The notes below the pieces were generated by a model that was not told the origin of the DNA, did not search any database, and worked only from the letters and a program-made list of their open reading frames with translations. A program made the position numbers and the translations under genes. A stretch of DNA of 32,240 bases from Nanobdellota archaeon (lineage in GTDB: Archaea; Nanobdellota; Nanobdellia; Pacearchaeales; GW2011-AR1), in assembly GCA_018816335.1 (NCBI GenBank), contig JAHIVP010000022.1:1-32240 (forward strand). The letters are read 5' to 3'. Positions 30,080 to 32,240 of the stretch are shown one piece after another (within the stretch, counting starts at the first letter, position 1; the number at the start of each line of letters is the position of its first letter).

Positions 30080-30103
30080 GTAGAGGCTTGGCAAAGCCAG
30101 CCT
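30080..30103. repeat. GC-richer hairpin within the repeat block (2)
   Basis: GAGGC-T-TGGC pairs with GCCA-GCCTC around AAA, nine pairs with one bulged T. The AAA/TTT triloop and single bulge recall the hairpins at 1748 and 1855. Confidence 0.5.
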
Positions 30104-30127
30104 CGAAGCCAGTACACAACATAAAAA

Positions 30128-30152
30128 CATATTTAAATACATAATTCTAAAT
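30128..30152 (+). promoter_or_regulatory. TATA box plus ATTCTAAAT motif
   Basis: ATATTTAAATA (30128-30138) is followed by ATTCTAAAT (30144-30152). An AGAGG ribosome-binding site precedes the ATG at 30176, so this transcript has a short leader. Confidence 0.5.
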
Positions 30153-30175
30153 AATAATAAGAAAGAGGAACAAAT

Positions 30176-30673
30176 ATGCCAGAGAAAGACACACTATACC
30201 AAACAAAAGTAAAACATTCAGGAATTTTTGATTTCCCTGAATTATATAAATTCTGTTTTGAATGGTTCAATGATGAAGGATATGATATTCTTGAAAAAAA
30301 ATATTCTGAAAAAATAAAAGGTGATTTAAAAGAAATTGAAGTAGATTGGGAATGTTTTAGAAAAGTATCAGATTATTTTAAATTTTTAATAAAAGTACGT
30401 TTTTATATTCCAAATATGGCTGATGTTGAAGCTCAAAAAAATGGCCAAAAAGTAAGTGCAAATAAAGGAAGCCTAGATGTAAAATTAACAGCTGTAATGA
30501 TAAAAGACTATGAAAAAAGATGGGAAGGAAACGCATTTTTAAAATTCTTAAGAGGAGTTTATGACAGATATATAATCAGAGGAAGAATCGAACAATACGA
30601 AGCAAAAATAATAGGAGAGATAACAGATTTAATAGCTGAAATCAAAGCTTTCTTATCAATTGGAAACAAATAA
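30176..30673 (+). CDS. Conserved-looking archaeal hypothetical protein (165 aa)
   Basis: The product begins MPEKDTLYQTKVKHSGIFDF and continues with 'KIKGDLKEIEVDWECFRKVS', 'DYFKFLIKVRFYIPNM' and 'WEGNAFLKFLRGVYDRYIIR'. This layout of alternating beta strands and a C-terminal helix recalls a widespread uncharacterised protein of DPANN archaea, as far as I can remember; function unknown. There is no membrane segment or catalytic motif. Promoter and AGAGG site are clear. The gene and its neighbour lie between two stretches of the same AT-rich repeat family. Confidence 0.75.
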   Translation: MPEKDTLYQTKVKHSGIFDFPELYKFCFEWFNDEGYDILEKKYSEKIKGDLKEIEVDWECFRKVSDYFKFLIKVRFYIPNMADVEAQKNGQKVSANKGSLDVKLTAVMIKDYEKRWEGNAFLKFLRGVYDRYIIRGRIEQYEAKIIGEITDLIAEIKAFLSIGNK

Positions 30674-30724
30674 TCTTATGTTTTCTATCACAGCAAAATT
30701 TAAATAAATGAATCTGTAAAAGAT

Positions 30725-32098
30725 ATGATGAAAAAGTGGATATTATGTTTATTGATAATAGGAATACTACCATTAATCTCAGCAGTGGAGATCACAAAAA
30801 CATCAGTAACAGACACAATAATCAAAGAACTAAATAATCCAGCGATTTACAATCTAGAAATTACAAATCACGGAGAATATGATGAATTTAATATTTACAA
30901 TCTTATTGGAATAACTCTTCAACCATCAAGTCCTTTTTCAATTTTAAGACAAGAAACAAAACAAGTTGAACTTAAAGTTTACCCTAATGAATTTTTACTT
31001 GGAAGACAAACCCCTTACTCTTTTGTTTACAAAGTAAGAGGAAAAAATACAAATATAACAGATGATATTTTAACAGTAAAAATAGTTTCAATAACAGACG
31101 CTTTCTTAATAAAATCTAAAAATATACACTTAAACTCAACATCAGCAACATTAAAAATTACAAATCTTCAAAACTTTCAATTCAATAATATTACTTTAGA
31201 TTTTAATTCTAAATTCTTTTCAGAAGAAGAAACAATTTCCTTAGAACCTTATGAGAAAAAAGAAATTATAATTCCTATTGAAAGAGCAAACTTAAGAGGA
31301 TTAAGTGCAGGAGACTATAAATTTATCACAACAGTAAAACTTCCAACAGAAGATAAAGAAATACAAAGCACACTAACATTCACAGAAAAAGCAGACATAA
31401 CTAAAAAAGAAGAATCATCAGGAATAATAATTCACACAACAGAAATCACAAAATCCAACGAAGGCAACCTTCCAATCACTGTAGACATTCAATCTAGAAA
31501 AAACATAATCTCAAGATTACTAACTTCCTTTAATATAGACCCAACTAAAACTGAAAGACAAGGTTTCTTTATAGAATATACATGGCAAAAACAATTAGAA
31601 CCAGGAGACAGCTTAGAAGTAGAAATAACAACAAACTGGATAATCCCTCTTTTTATAATAATATTCATCTTAATAATAATTGCAATATATTTCTTATTTT
31701 TCTCAGCTAATCTAATACTAAAAAAATCAGCTCATTTAATGAGAACAAAAGGCGGAGAATTTGCACTAAAAATAACACTTAGAATTAAATCAAGAAAATA
31801 CATTGAAAAAATAACACTAGCAGACAGATTTCCTCACTTACTAAAACTTCACTCTAGATATCTTTCTCAACCAGAAAAAGTTGATCTCAAAAACAACAGA
31901 CTACTCTGGAACATAACTCAGTTAAGCAAAGGAGAAACTCGTATATTTACATATATTGTTTATTCTAAAGTCGGAGTTGTTGGTAGATTTGAAATCCCTC
32001 AAGCAACAGCAATCTACGAGGCCAACAACAAAGTCCATGAAACTTACTCTAACAAAGCTTACTTTGTAGGTGAGCAGAAACACGAGGAAAAATTCTGA
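30725..32098 (+). CDS. Secreted/membrane-anchored beta-rich protein (457 aa)
   Basis: A signal peptide (MMKKWILCLLIIGILPLISA, cut near residue 20) is followed by about 280 beta-rich residues in repeated Ig-like modules ('NLEITNHGEYDEFNIYNLIG', 'LKITNLQNFQFNNITLDFNS', 'ITKSNEGNLPITVDI'). The pattern is like the CARDB/COG1361-type cell-surface proteins of archaea. A membrane helix at about 306-331 leads to a cytoplasmic-side or second beta domain of about 125 residues ('KSRKYIEKITLADRFPHLLK', 'ITQLSKGETRIFTYIVYSKV'). It is probably a surface or envelope component. ATG at 30728 is an alternative start. Confidence 0.75.
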   Translation: MMKKWILCLLIIGILPLISAVEITKTSVTDTIIKELNNPAIYNLEITNHGEYDEFNIYNLIGITLQPSSPFSILRQETKQVELKVYPNEFLLGRQTPYSFVYKVRGKNTNITDDILTVKIVSITDAFLIKSKNIHLNSTSATLKITNLQNFQFNNITLDFNSKFFSEEETISLEPYEKKEIIIPIERANLRGLSAGDYKFITTVKLPTEDKEIQSTLTFTEKADITKKEESSGIIIHTTEITKSNEGNLPITVDIQSRKNIISRLLTSFNIDPTKTERQGFFIEYTWQKQLEPGDSLEVEITTNWIIPLFIIIFILIIIAIYFLFFSANLILKKSAHLMRTKGGEFALKITLRIKSRKYIEKITLADRFPHLLKLHSRYLSQPEKVDLKNNRLLWNITQLSKGETRIFTYIVYSKVGVVGRFEIPQATAIYEANNKVHETYSNKAYFVGEQKHEEKF

Positions 32099-32124
32099 TT
32101 AATCAAATAAACTTCTAGCTAACT

Positions 32125-32240
32125 CACAACCTATCTTGAAATTTTCTCCAATCATTAACTTTTATTAAACCCCAATCTAATCACCCTCAAATAAAAACCA
32201 ACCTACTCACAACCTATCATTAAACTTTCTCCAATTAATA
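32125..32240. repeat. Dispersed AT-rich repeat, continuing past window edge
   Basis: The words CCAATCATTAACTTTTATTAAAC, ACAACCTATC and AAATAAAAACCAACC match the 29.4-30.1 kb block. It is the same family on the far side of the 165- and 457-residue genes. Confidence 0.7.

Larger units (their letters stand above)
29425..30120. repeat. Non-coding repeat block (0.7 kb)
   Basis: The gap between the CBS gene and the next gene holds nested tandem and dispersed AT-rich repeats with shared words such as TCATTAACTTTTATTAAACC, CACACACCACC and CCTATCTTAAAATT. There is no ORF. It includes a 47-bp tandem array, a 111-bp exact duplication, a 71-bp imperfect duplication and two GC-richer hairpins listed separately. 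Confidence 0.8.

Overview
The window is AT-rich DNA (roughly 30% G+C by eye) from an archaeon. The evidence is a group II chaperonin (thermosome), ribosomal proteins uL16 (L10e type) and eL33 (L35Ae), an archaeal Trm11-type tRNA methyltransferase, a TruD pseudouridine synthase, a proteasome beta-type protease, and a tRNA-Gly gene with an intron at position 37/38. Compact genes, many small uncharacterised membrane and zinc-ribbon proteins, ATGA start-stop overlaps and leaderless-looking TATA promoters fit a DPANN lineage (Woesearchaeota/Pacearchaeota-like). That placement is an inference; there is no rRNA here to settle it.

Layout. 1-1485 (+): small membrane proteins in a tight run. 1568-3404 (-): a hairpin-riddled small ORF, a CsaA-like tRNA-binding protein and a three-gene unknown operon. 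3572-7107 (+): a winged-helix protein, a thymidylate-synthase-like protein lacking the catalytic Cys, and a coiled-coil protein. 7104-10587 (-): zinc ribbon, PEP synthase with a 200-residue low-complexity tail, small membrane protein. 10663-13181: Trm11-like enzyme converging on an eL33/unknown/uL16 operon. 13193-18725 (mostly -): nucleotidyltransferase, proteasome subunit, SpeD homologue, CxxC-x17-CxxC protein, tRNA-Val, ZIP transporter, HExxH protein. 18806-22827: small ORF, intron-bearing tRNA-Gly, TruD, PlsX-like protein, isoprenylcysteine-methyltransferase-like membrane protein. 22838-28498 (-): PspC, a multi-HTH protein, a methyltransferase module, the thermosome and a small gene ahead of it. 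28500-32240: a structured intergenic element, a CBS/zinc-ribbon protein, 0.75 kb of tandem and dispersed repeats, two conserved-looking hypothetical proteins, and the same repeat family again at the right edge.

Housekeeping genes dominate: tRNA modification, ribosome, chaperonin, proteolysis and central carbon metabolism. The unusual part is the amount of small structured or repeated DNA. (1) A 70-72 nt GC-rich hairpin element occurs twice, once inside the tRNA-Gly intron and once abutting the 5' end of tRNA-Val in the opposite orientation; the copies differ by compensatory base-pair changes. (2) A 32-nt hairpin occurs twice inside one small ORF, read in different frames; all eight differences between copies are either paired compensations or in the loop. 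(3) Two genes are inserted between 18-bp direct repeats that span the start codon of the next gene (thermosome and ZIP transporter). (4) A methyltransferase gene is bracketed by near-identical 24-25 bp repeats, and a wider segment by an exact 24-bp repeat that also follows the thermosome stop codon, beside a duplicated thermosome C-terminal tail. (5) A motif close to GGTGAAATGGGAAAG recurs at the ends of two foldable intergenic elements. Together these point to active families of small palindromic elements and repeat-mediated gene insertion. All alignments and foldings were done by eye.
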